From Fusibacter sp963666805 (GTDB lineage: Bacteria > Bacillota > Clostridia > Peptostreptococcales > Acidaminobacteraceae), in assembly GCA_963666805.2 (NCBI GenBank), contig CAXXWR010000007.1:372001-436000 (forward strand): DNA of 64,000 bases. The letters run 5' to 3'. Position 1 is the first letter of the stretch. Every line of letters starts with the position of its first letter. Below, piece after piece: positions 8,909 to 15,841 of the stretch. A program made the position numbers and the translations under genes. The notes below the pieces were generated by a model. That model had not been told where the DNA came from. It saw nothing but the letters and a program-made list of their open reading frames with translations, and made no database searches.

Positions 8909-8924
8909 ATGTTAACGCAATCAT
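8909..8924. promoter_or_regulatory. Operator-like palindrome 2 upstream of transporter operon
   Basis: ATGTTAACGCAATCAT: same 16-bp frame as its neighbours, left arm perfect, right arm one mismatch (ATCAT for AACAT). Its centre is 52 bases from palindrome 1, close to five helical turns, so dimers could sit on the same DNA face. Confidence 0.35.
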
Positions 8925-9007
8925 TTTAATGCTTTTTTATAGACAGCTTTCGGTGTCTATCATGATTGGATTAACTATATCTTGAATTCATTCAAAAGTT
9001 TTTAATT

Positions 9008-9023
9008 ATGTTAGCGTTAACAT
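9008..9023. promoter_or_regulatory. Operator-like palindrome 3 (LacI family or cre-like)
   Basis: ATGTTAGCGTTAACAT, symmetric at 14 of 16 positions with central CG, typical of LacI/GalR-family operators. The inner 14 bases differ at one fixed position from the CcpA cre consensus TGWAANCGNTNWCA, so catabolite control is an alternative. On the minus strand it falls between a weak -35 (TTGGGC, 9025-9030) and a -10-like CATAAT (9002-9007) with a 17-base spacer, the classic site for repression. Confidence 0.5.
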
Positions 9024-9036
9024 TTTGGCCCAAAAA

Positions 9037-9831
9037 TTAAATTCCCACTATTTCTTTTAACCAACTAATCGCTAATTCTACCCAGACCCCTACTCTAAGG
9101 CTATCTTCACCCCTATTGTTATTTTCTACCTCTGATGCTAAAGACATACCATGTGCACCATGTGAAAAAATATGCAATTCGCTTAAAGGCTGTTCTTGAG
9201 ATAATCTTTCGTAAAAGCGCATTGAATGCTGGTAAGAAACACTCTCATCATCTCTAGTATGCCACATAAATACAGGTGGCACTTCTGAATGAATTTGAGT
9301 TTCCAGTGACAATTTTATCTTTAATTCATCTGATCCTTTTTCCCCCAATAACGTTTTTAGAGATCCTAAGTGCGGTGTCTTTACCATCGATATCACAGGA
9401 TATGCTAACAATAAAGCGTCTGGCCTAGCGGATGCATCCTCTCCATCAACAACTGGAAAAAGATCTTGATCATTATATAATGTTGCAAGTGTTGCGGCAA
9501 GATGCCCACCTGCTGAAAACCCTACGACTACAATGCCTCTAGGGTCAATGCGATACAAGTTTGCTTGCGCCCTAATGTGGCGGATTGCTTTACCTGCATC
9601 ATAGAATGGTTCATTATATGTGGTTGGTTTCACACGGTAGCGTAAAACAGCTGCATGATAACCTGCTGCATTAAACCTTATCGCAACGGGTTCGCCCTCT
9701 GCTTTAGAGACGTGGTCATAACCTCCGCCAGGAAAAATAAGTACAAGCGGCCTTTCATTTTCGCCATCTAGTAAATATAAATCTAAAAACGCGGATGCAT
9801 TATGCCATAAATCTAAACTAACATGCTTCAT
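9037..9831 (-). CDS. Alpha/beta-hydrolase carbohydrate esterase (acetylxylan/pectin acetylesterase-like)
   Basis: 264 aa without a signal peptide. The oxyanion-hole motif FPGGGY (about residue 33) and nucleophile elbow GFSAGG (Ser near 105) are intact; the acid is probably the Asp in WHTRDDES and the base the His in SHGAHGM. This is the BD-FAE/esterase-lipase type common in plant-polysaccharide loci, where it removes acetyl or similar esters from imported oligosaccharides. Start ATG 9831 has GGGGGA upstream. It is divergent from the pectin methylesterase gene and upstream of the transporter operon in the same direction. The exact ester removed is inferred from context. Confidence 0.88.
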   Translation of the reverse strand: MKHVSLDLWHNASAFLDLYLLDGENERPLVLIFPGGGYDHVSKAEGEPVAIRFNAAGYHAAVLRYRVKPTTYNEPFYDAGKAIRHIRAQANLYRIDPRGIVVVGFSAGGHLAATLATLYNDQDLFPVVDGEDASARPDALLLAYPVISMVKTPHLGSLKTLLGEKGSDELKIKLSLETQIHSEVPPVFMWHTRDDESVSYQHSMRFYERLSQEQPLSELHIFSHGAHGMSLASEVENNNRGEDSLRVGVWVELAISWLKEIVGI

Positions 9832-9936
9832 GAATATCCCCCATTCATTTTCTTTATTGTATCATGAAAAATTAACATTGAATTTACATTTCTTGTTGTC
9901 CTTTTTACAATTCTTGTCCTTTGTTAAAAATTTAGC

Positions 9937-9964
9937 TTGTATATTGCCGTTTTTAATTTATCAT
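9937..9964 (+). promoter_or_regulatory. Candidate promoter of the pectin methylesterase gene
   Basis: -35 TTGTAT (9937-9942), 16-base spacer, -10 TATCAT (9959-9964, five of six matches). It lies 34 bases before the start codon and directly before the operator-like palindrome at 9966-9981. Confidence 0.45.
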
Positions 9965-9965
9965 A

Positions 9966-9981
9966 AAGATAACGTTAACAT
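9966..9981. promoter_or_regulatory. Operator-like palindrome upstream of pectin methylesterase
   Basis: AAGATAACGTTAACAT shares the AACAT arm and central CG with the palindromes upstream of the transporter operon; TAACGTTA is a perfect 8-bp core. Position just after the -10 suggests repression of the plus-strand gene by the same LacI-family regulator. Confidence 0.5.
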
Positions 9982-9997
9982 TAATAAAGGAGATCTT

Positions 9998-10924
9998 ATG
10001 TATATAATAGCAAAAGACGGTTCTGGCGATTTTGCTTCTTTTCAAGAAGCGATCCACTTTTTAAAATTAAAACCTGCCGTTTCTCAATTGCCTTGGACAA
10101 TTTTTGTTAAAAATGGGCTCTATGAAGAAAAAATAGAAATCGAGAATCTTAATCTTCATATTATTGGAGAAAGTCAATCCGATACGATTTTACGCTACAA
10201 TGCAGGGGCTTATGACCTAATGCCTGATGGTCAAAAACGTCAAACTTTTCGAACAGCCACTTGCTTTGTCGCTAGTGACTATTTTGCAGCTGAAAACTTG
10301 ACCATTGAAAACAATGCTGGAGATGGCCGTCAAGTTGGGCAAGCCATTGCACTTTATCTTGACTGTACTTATGCAAGCCTCAACAACTGCCAATTATTAG
10401 CCAACCAGGATACCTTGTTTCTAGGTCCTTTGCCACCTTCTGAAAGAATTCCCGGTTCTTTCATTGGCCCAAGACAATATGCCGAAAGGAAGCCCACCTA
10501 TTCTCAATTTAGTCACTGTTTCATCAAAGGAGATATTGATTTTATTTTTGGTAGTGGCAAAGCCGACTTTGTCTCATGTGATATTTTTTCCAATAATCGC
10601 AACCAGCCTATTAACGGCTATATCGCCGCCCCTTCTACCCCAAAAGGACAAGAAGATGGCTTTCAATTTATTAACTGTCACCTCATTGCAGACCCTTCAA
10701 TTGAACCTGCTAGTGTCTATCTAGCTCGTCCTTGGCGTCCTTTTGGTCGGGTCTTGTATTATACCTGCAAAATGGACAACCATATTCATCCAGAAGGTTG
10801 GGACTTATGGGGAAATCCCGACAATGCAAAGACCGTTCATTTTATGGAGGTAAACACTGATACAAAGGAAAACCAAGAACGCCCACCCTATATAGAACAT
10901 CAGTCTCATCCTTCATTAAAGTAA
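9998..10924 (+). CDS. Cytoplasmic pectin methylesterase (CE8)
   Basis: 308 aa from the ATG at 9998, chosen because AAAGGAG stands 5 bases before it and because MYIIAKDGSGDFASFQ is the usual start of the CE8 beta-helix. An in-frame upstream ATG would add 56 residues and cross the promoter and operator. Catalytic motifs: NQDTLF (first Asp), GDIDFIFGSG (nucleophile Asp) and YLARPWRPFGR (Arg and Trp). No signal peptide, so it removes methyl esters from oligogalacturonides after uptake, exposing them to the GH28 enzyme of the opposite operon. It is the only plus-strand gene of the pectin locus and ends in a strong bidirectional terminator. Confidence 0.94.
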   Translation: MYIIAKDGSGDFASFQEAIHFLKLKPAVSQLPWTIFVKNGLYEEKIEIENLNLHIIGESQSDTILRYNAGAYDLMPDGQKRQTFRTATCFVASDYFAAENLTIENNAGDGRQVGQAIALYLDCTYASLNNCQLLANQDTLFLGPLPPSERIPGSFIGPRQYAERKPTYSQFSHCFIKGDIDFIFGSGKADFVSCDIFSNNRNQPINGYIAAPSTPKGQEDGFQFINCHLIADPSIEPASVYLARPWRPFGRVLYYTCKMDNHIHPEGWDLWGNPDNAKTVHFMEVNTDTKENQERPPYIEHQSHPSLK

Positions 10925-10941
10925 AGTTGTCTATGTATCCT

Positions 10942-10990
10942 AAAAAAGGTCCTATCCACCGTATCAATACCGTGAATAGAACCTTTTTTT
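10942..10990. terminator. Bidirectional terminator between pectin methylesterase and GNAT genes
   Basis: Long interrupted inverted repeat: AAAAAAGGT / ACCTTTTTT outer arms with CTAT.CAC / GTG.ATAG and GTAT / ATAC inside, flanked by A and T runs on the two sides. It serves the two convergent genes at 9998-10924 and 11019-11543. Confidence 0.85.
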
Positions 10991-11018
10991 ATAATCGTTA
11001 ATCGTATCATCATCTTTT

Positions 11019-11543
11019 TTATAAAGCATCGCCTGCCAGATTAATCCAATAATGTCTTACTAATTTTTGATTCACCATGACTTTCCGTTCAAGCTTTCCA
11101 CCATTGTTTTCAATAACTTTAATAGAACCTACATTGCTATCATCACATGTTAACAAAACACAGTCATATTGATGTTGAATCAATCGAAGAAAATCATTTA
11201 GCATCTGTGTCGCTATACCTTTGCGTCTCATTGAAGGAATAATCCCATAGCCAATATGACCACCTGTTAACTTGAGTTGCTCATTTAAAGTATGCCTTAA
11301 ATGGATCGCTCCCACAATTTCACGGTCATCATCAAGATAAAAATAAAGTGTCGATGGTACAAATCCCTGCAAAAAGACATCTTCTTGTTCATCATCATGC
11401 CATTTGGATAACTGCTGCCTAAAAAGATGATCAACTGGTCTTGCAGCCATTGGCACAATTGTGGCACCTTTTACATCCCACGCCTTTAAAAATCCTTTGT
11501 ATTGTAATTCGCTGATATCATTGTATTTTACAAGCTGATACAC
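11019..11543 (-). CDS. GNAT-family acetyltransferase, GTG start
   Basis: 174 aa from the GTG at 11543, which has AGGGGGA seven bases upstream; an earlier in-frame ATG lacks a ribosome site and would overlap the upstream gene. The acetyl-CoA binding motif GYGIIPSMRRKGIATQML is intact (about residues 98-115), followed by CDDSNVGSIKVIENNGG, where the Asn-rich segment is typical of the predicted acetyltransferases of COG3981. Substrate unknown. It is the last gene of a five-gene minus-strand run from 14052. Confidence 0.85.
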   Translation of the reverse strand: MYQLVKYNDISELQYKGFLKAWDVKGATIVPMAARPVDHLFRQQLSKWHDDEQEDVFLQGFVPSTLYFYLDDDREIVGAIHLRHTLNEQLKLTGGHIGYGIIPSMRRKGIATQMLNDFLRLIQHQYDCVLLTCDDSNVGSIKVIENNGGKLERKVMVNQKLVRHYWINLAGDAL

Positions 11544-11580
11544 ATGGCACTCCCCCTTATTTTTTAATATAAAGCACACC

Positions 11581-12174
11581 TCATGATGAACCCACAATTA
11601 ATTCTTCTTCAATAAGTCCATCTATTAAACGTTCCAAAAAATTGAAAATCATTTTCACTTTTTCAATATCTCTTAAATCATCAAGTTCACTGTAATAAAT
11701 CACTGGATCATCTTTTGAAATGCCTTTATCAATTGATTTCAATTCTTTTCCTCTATCTATTTTAAAATGAAGTTTAGGATGATCTAACATAAAATGATAA
11801 ATGTTACTCCTACTCAAAAAAGATTTTACTCTTGTTAAAGGCTCACCTTGAATAATGAACTGATCGTCAAAAGGACCATACCCCACTTCTATATCTTGCA
11901 TGCCTAATTTCTTGCCTAAGTCAGCCAAGAAACTTCTAGCGTAGACATTGACTTTGATAGGTTGAAGCAATGTAAGGGCTGCATAGACATAAGTAGTGAT
12001 AATCATCGTGCCCCCTGTACTCACTGTGTACGTTCTCATTTTTAATGTAATCCCCCGATAAGGTTTACTAATGCAAGCAGTCTTTAATAATGACTCTTCT
12101 TCTGTCACACTGCCACCGATACTTTCAGCAATCAATTGATAACTTTCACTTTTATTCGGTCCTAATAGTCCCAT
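11581..12174 (-). CDS. Conserved-looking hypothetical cytoplasmic protein (197 aa)
   Basis: Not recognised. Start ATG at 12174 follows GGAGGCGATTGA. It has no signal peptide; a moderately hydrophobic strand TMIITTYVYAALTLLQPIKV sits near residues 55-75. A segment GYGPFDDQFIIQGEP (about 98-112) resembles the pattern D-D-x-F-x-x-x-G/S-x found in domains that assess protein surfaces, but this is weak. The tail is acidic and helical. It is preceded by a DUF2164 gene and followed by a GNAT gene. Confidence 0.75.
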   Translation of the reverse strand: MGLLGPNKSESYQLIAESIGGSVTEEESLLKTACISKPYRGITLKMRTYTVSTGGTMIITTYVYAALTLLQPIKVNVYARSFLADLGKKLGMQDIEVGYGPFDDQFIIQGEPLTRVKSFLSRSNIYHFMLDHPKLHFKIDRGKELKSIDKGISKDDPVIYYSELDDLRDIEKVKMIFNFLERLIDGLIEEELIVGSS

Positions 12175-12252
12175 TCAATCGCCTCCTCTTATTCCTATTA
12201 TAACCACAAAATATAAAGAAAGCGTTAAATTTCTCGTAAGATTCAATCATTT

Positions 12253-12507
12253 TTATTTTTTAAGTTCATCATAAGCATAATCTAATTCTTCAAGACGTGA
12301 AGTCAACCAGTGTTTGGCATCGTCTAAAGCGTGATTATAAAGAGTCGGAGCGATTTTTTCTAAGAAGAAATCTAAAATAAAGCCTGCACCTAAGTCGCCT
12401 AGATTTTCATCTCTTTCCGTTTGAAAATAGTACTGGATATCTTTGATAAAAAGATCCCTTTCTTCATCAGTTAATGAAATTTGAGATTTAATACTATTTC
12501 TCGCCAT
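12253..12507 (-). CDS. DUF2164 family protein (84 aa)
   Basis: The sequence ISLTDEERDLFIKDIQYYFQTERDENLGDLGAGFILDFFLEKIAP is the DUF2164 signature (LGxxxAxxLLDFFxExIGP), a family of small proteins of unknown function. I favour the ATG at 12507; a TTG at 12513 is nearer to the AGGAG at 12518-12523 and cannot be excluded, while the GTG at 12519 overlaps the ribosome site. It follows the YbaK gene by 14 bases, so the two are probably co-transcribed. Confidence 0.85.
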   Translation of the reverse strand: MARNSIKSQISLTDEERDLFIKDIQYYFQTERDENLGDLGAGFILDFFLEKIAPTLYNHALDDAKHWLTSRLEELDYAYDELKK

Positions 12508-12521
12508 TTTCAATGCCACTC

Positions 12522-12992
12522 CTATTCTTTGATTTTACAAACATCTACCCAATTCTCATAAGGTGTTGTTGTTTCAAGCTCTTCAATAGTCATTTGAATA
12601 CATGAATGGCTACTGCCACAAGCTGGATATATCGTTTCAAAACGTTTCATTGATTCATCTAAATAGACTTTAATGTCTCCTTTTAAGGCAAAGGGACATA
12701 CGCCGCCAACAGCATGACCAGTATGTTCTAAAACTTCTTCTGCTGATAGCATCCTTGCCTTGTGACCAAAAGTCTTTTTAAATTTTGAGTTGTCAATTTT
12801 CGTATCACCTGCTGCAACTACCAAAATAGGCGTCTCTTCGCCTCTAAAGGTCAATGATTTAGCGATTCGGGCAGGCTGAGTGCCTATCGCTTGTGCCGCT
12901 AAATCAACCGTCGCACTTGACGCTTCAAATTCCAGCACTTTATCCTGCAGTCTCCACTGACTTAAATAGTCTCTTACATCTTGTACCGACAT
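12522..12992 (-). CDS. YbaK/EbsC-family aminoacyl-tRNA deacylase
   Basis: 156 aa from ATG 12992, set by GGGAGG five bases upstream. The family clears mischarged tRNA (for example Cys- or Ala-tRNAPro) in trans. Visible family features are the start SVQDVRDYL, the conserved Lys in RIAKSLTFR, GDTKIDNSKFKK, and the loop HTGHAVGGVCPFAL, which matches the conserved G-x-x-P region. Length is usual for stand-alone YbaK proteins. It sits in a small mixed operon; no regulatory feature is visible. Confidence 0.92.
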   Translation of the reverse strand: MSVQDVRDYLSQWRLQDKVLEFEASSATVDLAAQAIGTQPARIAKSLTFRGEETPILVVAAGDTKIDNSKFKKTFGHKARMLSAEEVLEHTGHAVGGVCPFALKGDIKVYLDESMKRFETIYPACGSSHSCIQMTIEELETTTPYENWVDVCKIKE

Positions 12993-13011
12993 ATGTTCCT
13001 CCCTCTTTAGT

Positions 13012-14052
13012 CTATGGTAAGTATACCTGATTAATTTCATATACTTTACCATTTAATATTTTGAAAGTAAAGGGATAATTAAAATCGTCTTCTTCCATGT
13101 AATCAATAAATTCCCAAATGGCACTTCCATCAACTTCCATTTCAGTAGATTCATTGAGCATTGTGTATCTCACTTCATCTGCAAGCGAAAGTTCATAAAG
13201 TGTATCATCCAAATCACTAATTACAAAACCACTTTGTTCAAGTTGTTCTTTATCTAAATTCAGTGCTTCAACAGTTTCTAAATGAGTTATCCAGCTGATT
13301 TCATTAACAGTTATTGTTCGACTAGATAAATCATACGCATTGATAAACCCATAAAAGGTATAAGCAACGCCCTCATCCATATGACTTAAGACCTCTACTA
13401 AACTCGGATCTATCCCTGAGTCTACTTGTTCTGATTTTACTGTCTCATCTCCATCAGAAAGCTCAAAATCAGTCCCATCTTCAAAAACCGGTTCTGCTTC
13501 AACGTTTAATTTTTCGATCTGAACTTGATTGTCCTTAAAGGTTGCTCTGCTTATTGGCTGATTGGCTTCATCAAGTCCAATTAATTGATAATCTGATGAA
13601 ATCTGTCTACCCAATTTGATGACATAATAGGACTGATTCACTTTTACCTTAACGCCTTCATTACTCGGTTGATATTGTATTTCTTTTATATTGGGATTAT
13701 TAACATAGCCCAATAATAAATTTTGTGATCCATTGTCACTTTGATTTAAAAGCTTATAGGTAAACCCCAAATCAGTCACTTGTTGTCCACTATCAAGCGA
13801 ACCTTTTTCCAGTAACTTATAACCAAAGATATTCTCGTCTAATAATAAGTACAATGTCGTATCTGGAAGTCCCACTAAGACCAAGTAATCTTGGTTCACA
13901 TGTGCTTCATAAATCACGTTTTCCGATTCTAATTGATACTTATCCAACAATTGATCTAACGGATATCTTACATTGATAATATAAATAAAAAGTGAAATCA
14001 TTGCAATTGATGCAATCAAAATACCTATCCAAAACCCATTTATTTTTTTCAT
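13012..14052 (-). CDS. Membrane-anchored extracellular protein of unknown function (346 aa)
   Basis: Start ATG 14052 follows AGGGGAACGAT; the ATG seven codons earlier has no ribosome site. Residues 5-27 form a signal anchor (FWIGILIASIAMISLFIYII) without a lipobox; the rest is hydrophilic and acidic and should lie outside the membrane. Two parts can be seen: an N-terminal part (about 30-170) and a C-terminal part (about 225-346) with repeated short motifs around TVNEISWITHLETVEALNLDKE. No domain recognised. It begins the operon leading to YbaK, DUF2164 and GNAT genes. Confidence 0.8.
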   Translation of the reverse strand: MKKINGFWIGILIASIAMISLFIYIINVRYPLDQLLDKYQLESENVIYEAHVNQDYLVLVGLPDTTLYLLLDENIFGYKLLEKGSLDSGQQVTDLGFTYKLLNQSDNGSQNLLLGYVNNPNIKEIQYQPSNEGVKVKVNQSYYVIKLGRQISSDYQLIGLDEANQPISRATFKDNQVQIEKLNVEAEPVFEDGTDFELSDGDETVKSEQVDSGIDPSLVEVLSHMDEGVAYTFYGFINAYDLSSRTITVNEISWITHLETVEALNLDKEQLEQSGFVISDLDDTLYELSLADEVRYTMLNESTEMEVDGSAIWEFIDYMEEDDFNYPFTFKILNGKVYEINQVYLP

Positions 14053-14173
14053 ATCGTTCCCCTGTGTACTCATTTTTATCCTATTCTGTTTTTATTATAC
14101 TATTAATAACTGTAAATATAAACCATATTCATTAGAAAGCCCTTGGTTTTTCACTGTTCAAGACTTAATCCAT

Positions 14174-14206
14174 CAAAAAAAGAAGGCTCAGTTGCCTTCT
14201 TTTTTC
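14174..14206. terminator. Bidirectional terminator
   Basis: AAAAAAGAAGGC / GCCTTCTTTTTT with a 6-nt loop. In the minus direction it ends the stalk-domain gene at 14281-14976. Confidence 0.85.
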
Positions 14207-14280
14207 TTTATGGTCTCTTATGGTCCCTTATCGTCTCTCTCGTTAATGACCTCTGTTTCTTAACTTCATATTCCTAAAGT

Positions 14281-14976
14281 TTAATAAATAAGAGAAGCTG
14301 ATGTTTGGGCTGGAATAATCATGATTCTATAAAGAGGGGTTACCGCATGAATCCTATCCCCCACTTCAACGGTTTTTTGCATAATGGTTTGATCCGGATA
14401 TGTGGTTAATATCGTAATCACGCCCATATCTGTTTCTTCAAGACTAGGTCCTATTGTATAGACAACCGCACCATCTTCCTTATTTTCTATACTTTGTACT
14501 ATACCCGATTCATGACCATTGCTATCGTCATTGAACATGATTTTATTGTCTTTGACTTGAATACCTATGTCTAAAATATCCGTGAAAAACTCAAGAGGGA
14601 CTAGGGTTCTCCCCTCTACAATAATTGGACTATGACTCAATTCAATAGGGGCCATTTTATTTTTAAAGTAACTGCTCTCACCAATTGTAATAACCGTATA
14701 CTGAGCACCTCTTAAAAGAGTAACCTGTCTTGACTGTGCTTCCCAGTTCACTTCAAATCCCAGTTGATCTAGGGTCAGTTTTAAAGGGACCATCGTTACA
14801 CCATCAATGACTTGTGTTTCTACATCATAATTAATCATTTCATCATTGTAAGCCACTTTGTAATCTGCTTGGTCTGCAAATGTCGCTTGAACACTTGCAA
14901 GTGTTATCAATAAAAGCGTTAATACAATAACACCAGCTCGTGTTATTGATTGGCGTTTAATTGCTGTTTTCATCAT
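14281..14976 (-). CDS. Secreted protein with copper-amine-oxidase N-terminal-like (stalk) domain
   Basis: 231 aa. A signal peptide (about residues 1-35, cleavage likely after ATFA) is followed by a domain of the PF07833 type: MINYDVETQVIDGVTMVPLKL, then LGFEVNWEAQSRQVTL and GRTLVPLEFF. In Firmicutes this beta-rich domain occurs in cell-surface proteins and has no enzymatic role. Residues 155-231 form a second beta-rich part. AAAGGAGG precedes tandem ATG codons; either could be used. It stands alone between its terminator and the divergent msrA gene. Confidence 0.85.
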   Translation of the reverse strand: MMKTAIKRQSITRAGVIVLTLLLITLASVQATFADQADYKVAYNDEMINYDVETQVIDGVTMVPLKLTLDQLGFEVNWEAQSRQVTLLRGAQYTVITIGESSYFKNKMAPIELSHSPIIVEGRTLVPLEFFTDILDIGIQVKDNKIMFNDDSNGHESGIVQSIENKEDGAVVYTIGPSLEETDMGVITILTTYPDQTIMQKTVEVGDRIHAVTPLYRIMIIPAQTSASLIY

Positions 14977-15135
14977 GTTGCCTCCTTTATTTCTTTTCTT
15001 TCATTTGCCATATAAATCAATTTCAATCGTTTTTGAATTGCTTTGATACTTATTTAGACGCACCTTCTACACAAAAAGTTCCAATGATCTGTCTTGAATT
15101 CTGTTTTCATTTAATCCATAATAGAGAAATAAGAG

Positions 15136-15162
15136 AAAAAGGAATCTCTAAAACCTTTTTTT
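15136..15162 (+). terminator. Weak terminator-like hairpin in the msrA leader
   Basis: AAAAAGG / CCTTTTT with an 11-nt loop and a T run, 45 bases before the msrA start. The stem is short and AT-rich, so it may be a weak attenuator or chance. Confidence 0.3.
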
Positions 15163-15207
15163 AAATGTGTATTTAATCAAATGTAAACTTAATAAGGAGG
15201 CGTCTAT

Positions 15208-15759
15208 ATGGCAACCGCTATTTTTGCAGGAGGCTGTTTTTGGTGCATGGTGTCACCTTTCCATGTTTTTGATGGGATTGAATCTGTCATTTCAGGCTAT
15301 TCTGGCGGGCATACTGAAAATCCAAGTTATCAAGAGGTGAAATCACAAACAACAGGTCATTATGAAGTCATTAAAATCACCTATAATCCAGATATTATTT
15401 CTTACGACTTACTTTTGAAGGCCTTTTGGATGCAAATTGATCCTACCGATCCTGATGGTCAGTTTCATGATCGAGGGTCTTCTTATCGCAGTGCGATCTT
15501 TTATACGTCTGAAGAACAGCGTCTAAAAGCAGAAGCTTCAAAAAAAGCACTTGAAGCCTCTGGCAAGTTTGATCAAGCCATTGTAACGCCTATTTTGCCT
15601 GCAACAACTTTTTACGCAGCAGAAACCTATCACCAAGATTATCACATTAAAAATCCTGATGACTATCATGAAGACCGTGCCATTTCAGGAAGAGATGAAT
15701 TTATCAAGGCCCATTGGGGCGATGAATATTGGGCACTCTTTGATGCTCAAAATATTTAA
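15208..15759 (+). CDS. msrA: Peptide-methionine (S)-S-oxide reductase MsrA
   Basis: 183 aa. It reduces methionine-S-sulfoxide in proteins or free form, repairing oxidative damage in the cytoplasm. The catalytic motif is GCFWC at residues 9-13 (catalytic Cys 10), with the family motifs GYSGG, GHYEV and PTDPDGQFHDRGSSYRSAIF. The short N-terminus and C-terminus are those of a minimal MsrA. Start ATG 15208 follows AAGGAGG. It is a single-gene unit, divergent from the stalk-domain gene and ended by a strong terminator. Confidence 0.97.
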   Translation: MATAIFAGGCFWCMVSPFHVFDGIESVISGYSGGHTENPSYQEVKSQTTGHYEVIKITYNPDIISYDLLLKAFWMQIDPTDPDGQFHDRGSSYRSAIFYTSEEQRLKAEASKKALEASGKFDQAIVTPILPATTFYAAETYHQDYHIKNPDDYHEDRAISGRDEFIKAHWGDEYWALFDAQNI

Positions 15760-15771
15760 AAGGCCCATCAT

Positions 15772-15810
15772 AAAGAGACCCTAGCCAACTATTGACTAGG
15801 GTCTCTTTTA
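15772..15810. terminator. Terminator between msrA and xylulokinase genes
   Basis: AAAGAGACCCTAG / CTAGGGTCTCTTTT, 13-bp perfect stem with 11-nt loop and a T run in the plus direction; near-symmetric, so it can also end the convergent xylulokinase transcript. Confidence 0.88.
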
Positions 15811-15841
15811 GTGAGAAGAAGTTTTACATGTGTTTCTGTTT

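Noticed and set aside
8939..8960. ATAGACA / TGTCTAT hairpin in the transporter leader considered as a terminator or riboswitch
   Set aside because: Only 7 bp, followed by A residues rather than T in the minus direction, and no aptamer-like conserved parts.
9830..9997. Upstream in-frame ATG giving a 364-aa pectin methylesterase with a hydrophobic N-terminus
   Set aside because: The extension crosses the promoter and operator and overlaps the divergent gene start; a strong AAAGGAG precedes ATG 9998, where the conserved domain begins.
14201..14260. Tandem ATGGTCTCTT-like repeats after the stalk-domain gene
   Set aside because: Only about three imperfect 10-bp units, no symmetry and no link to a promoter; likely low-complexity sequence.
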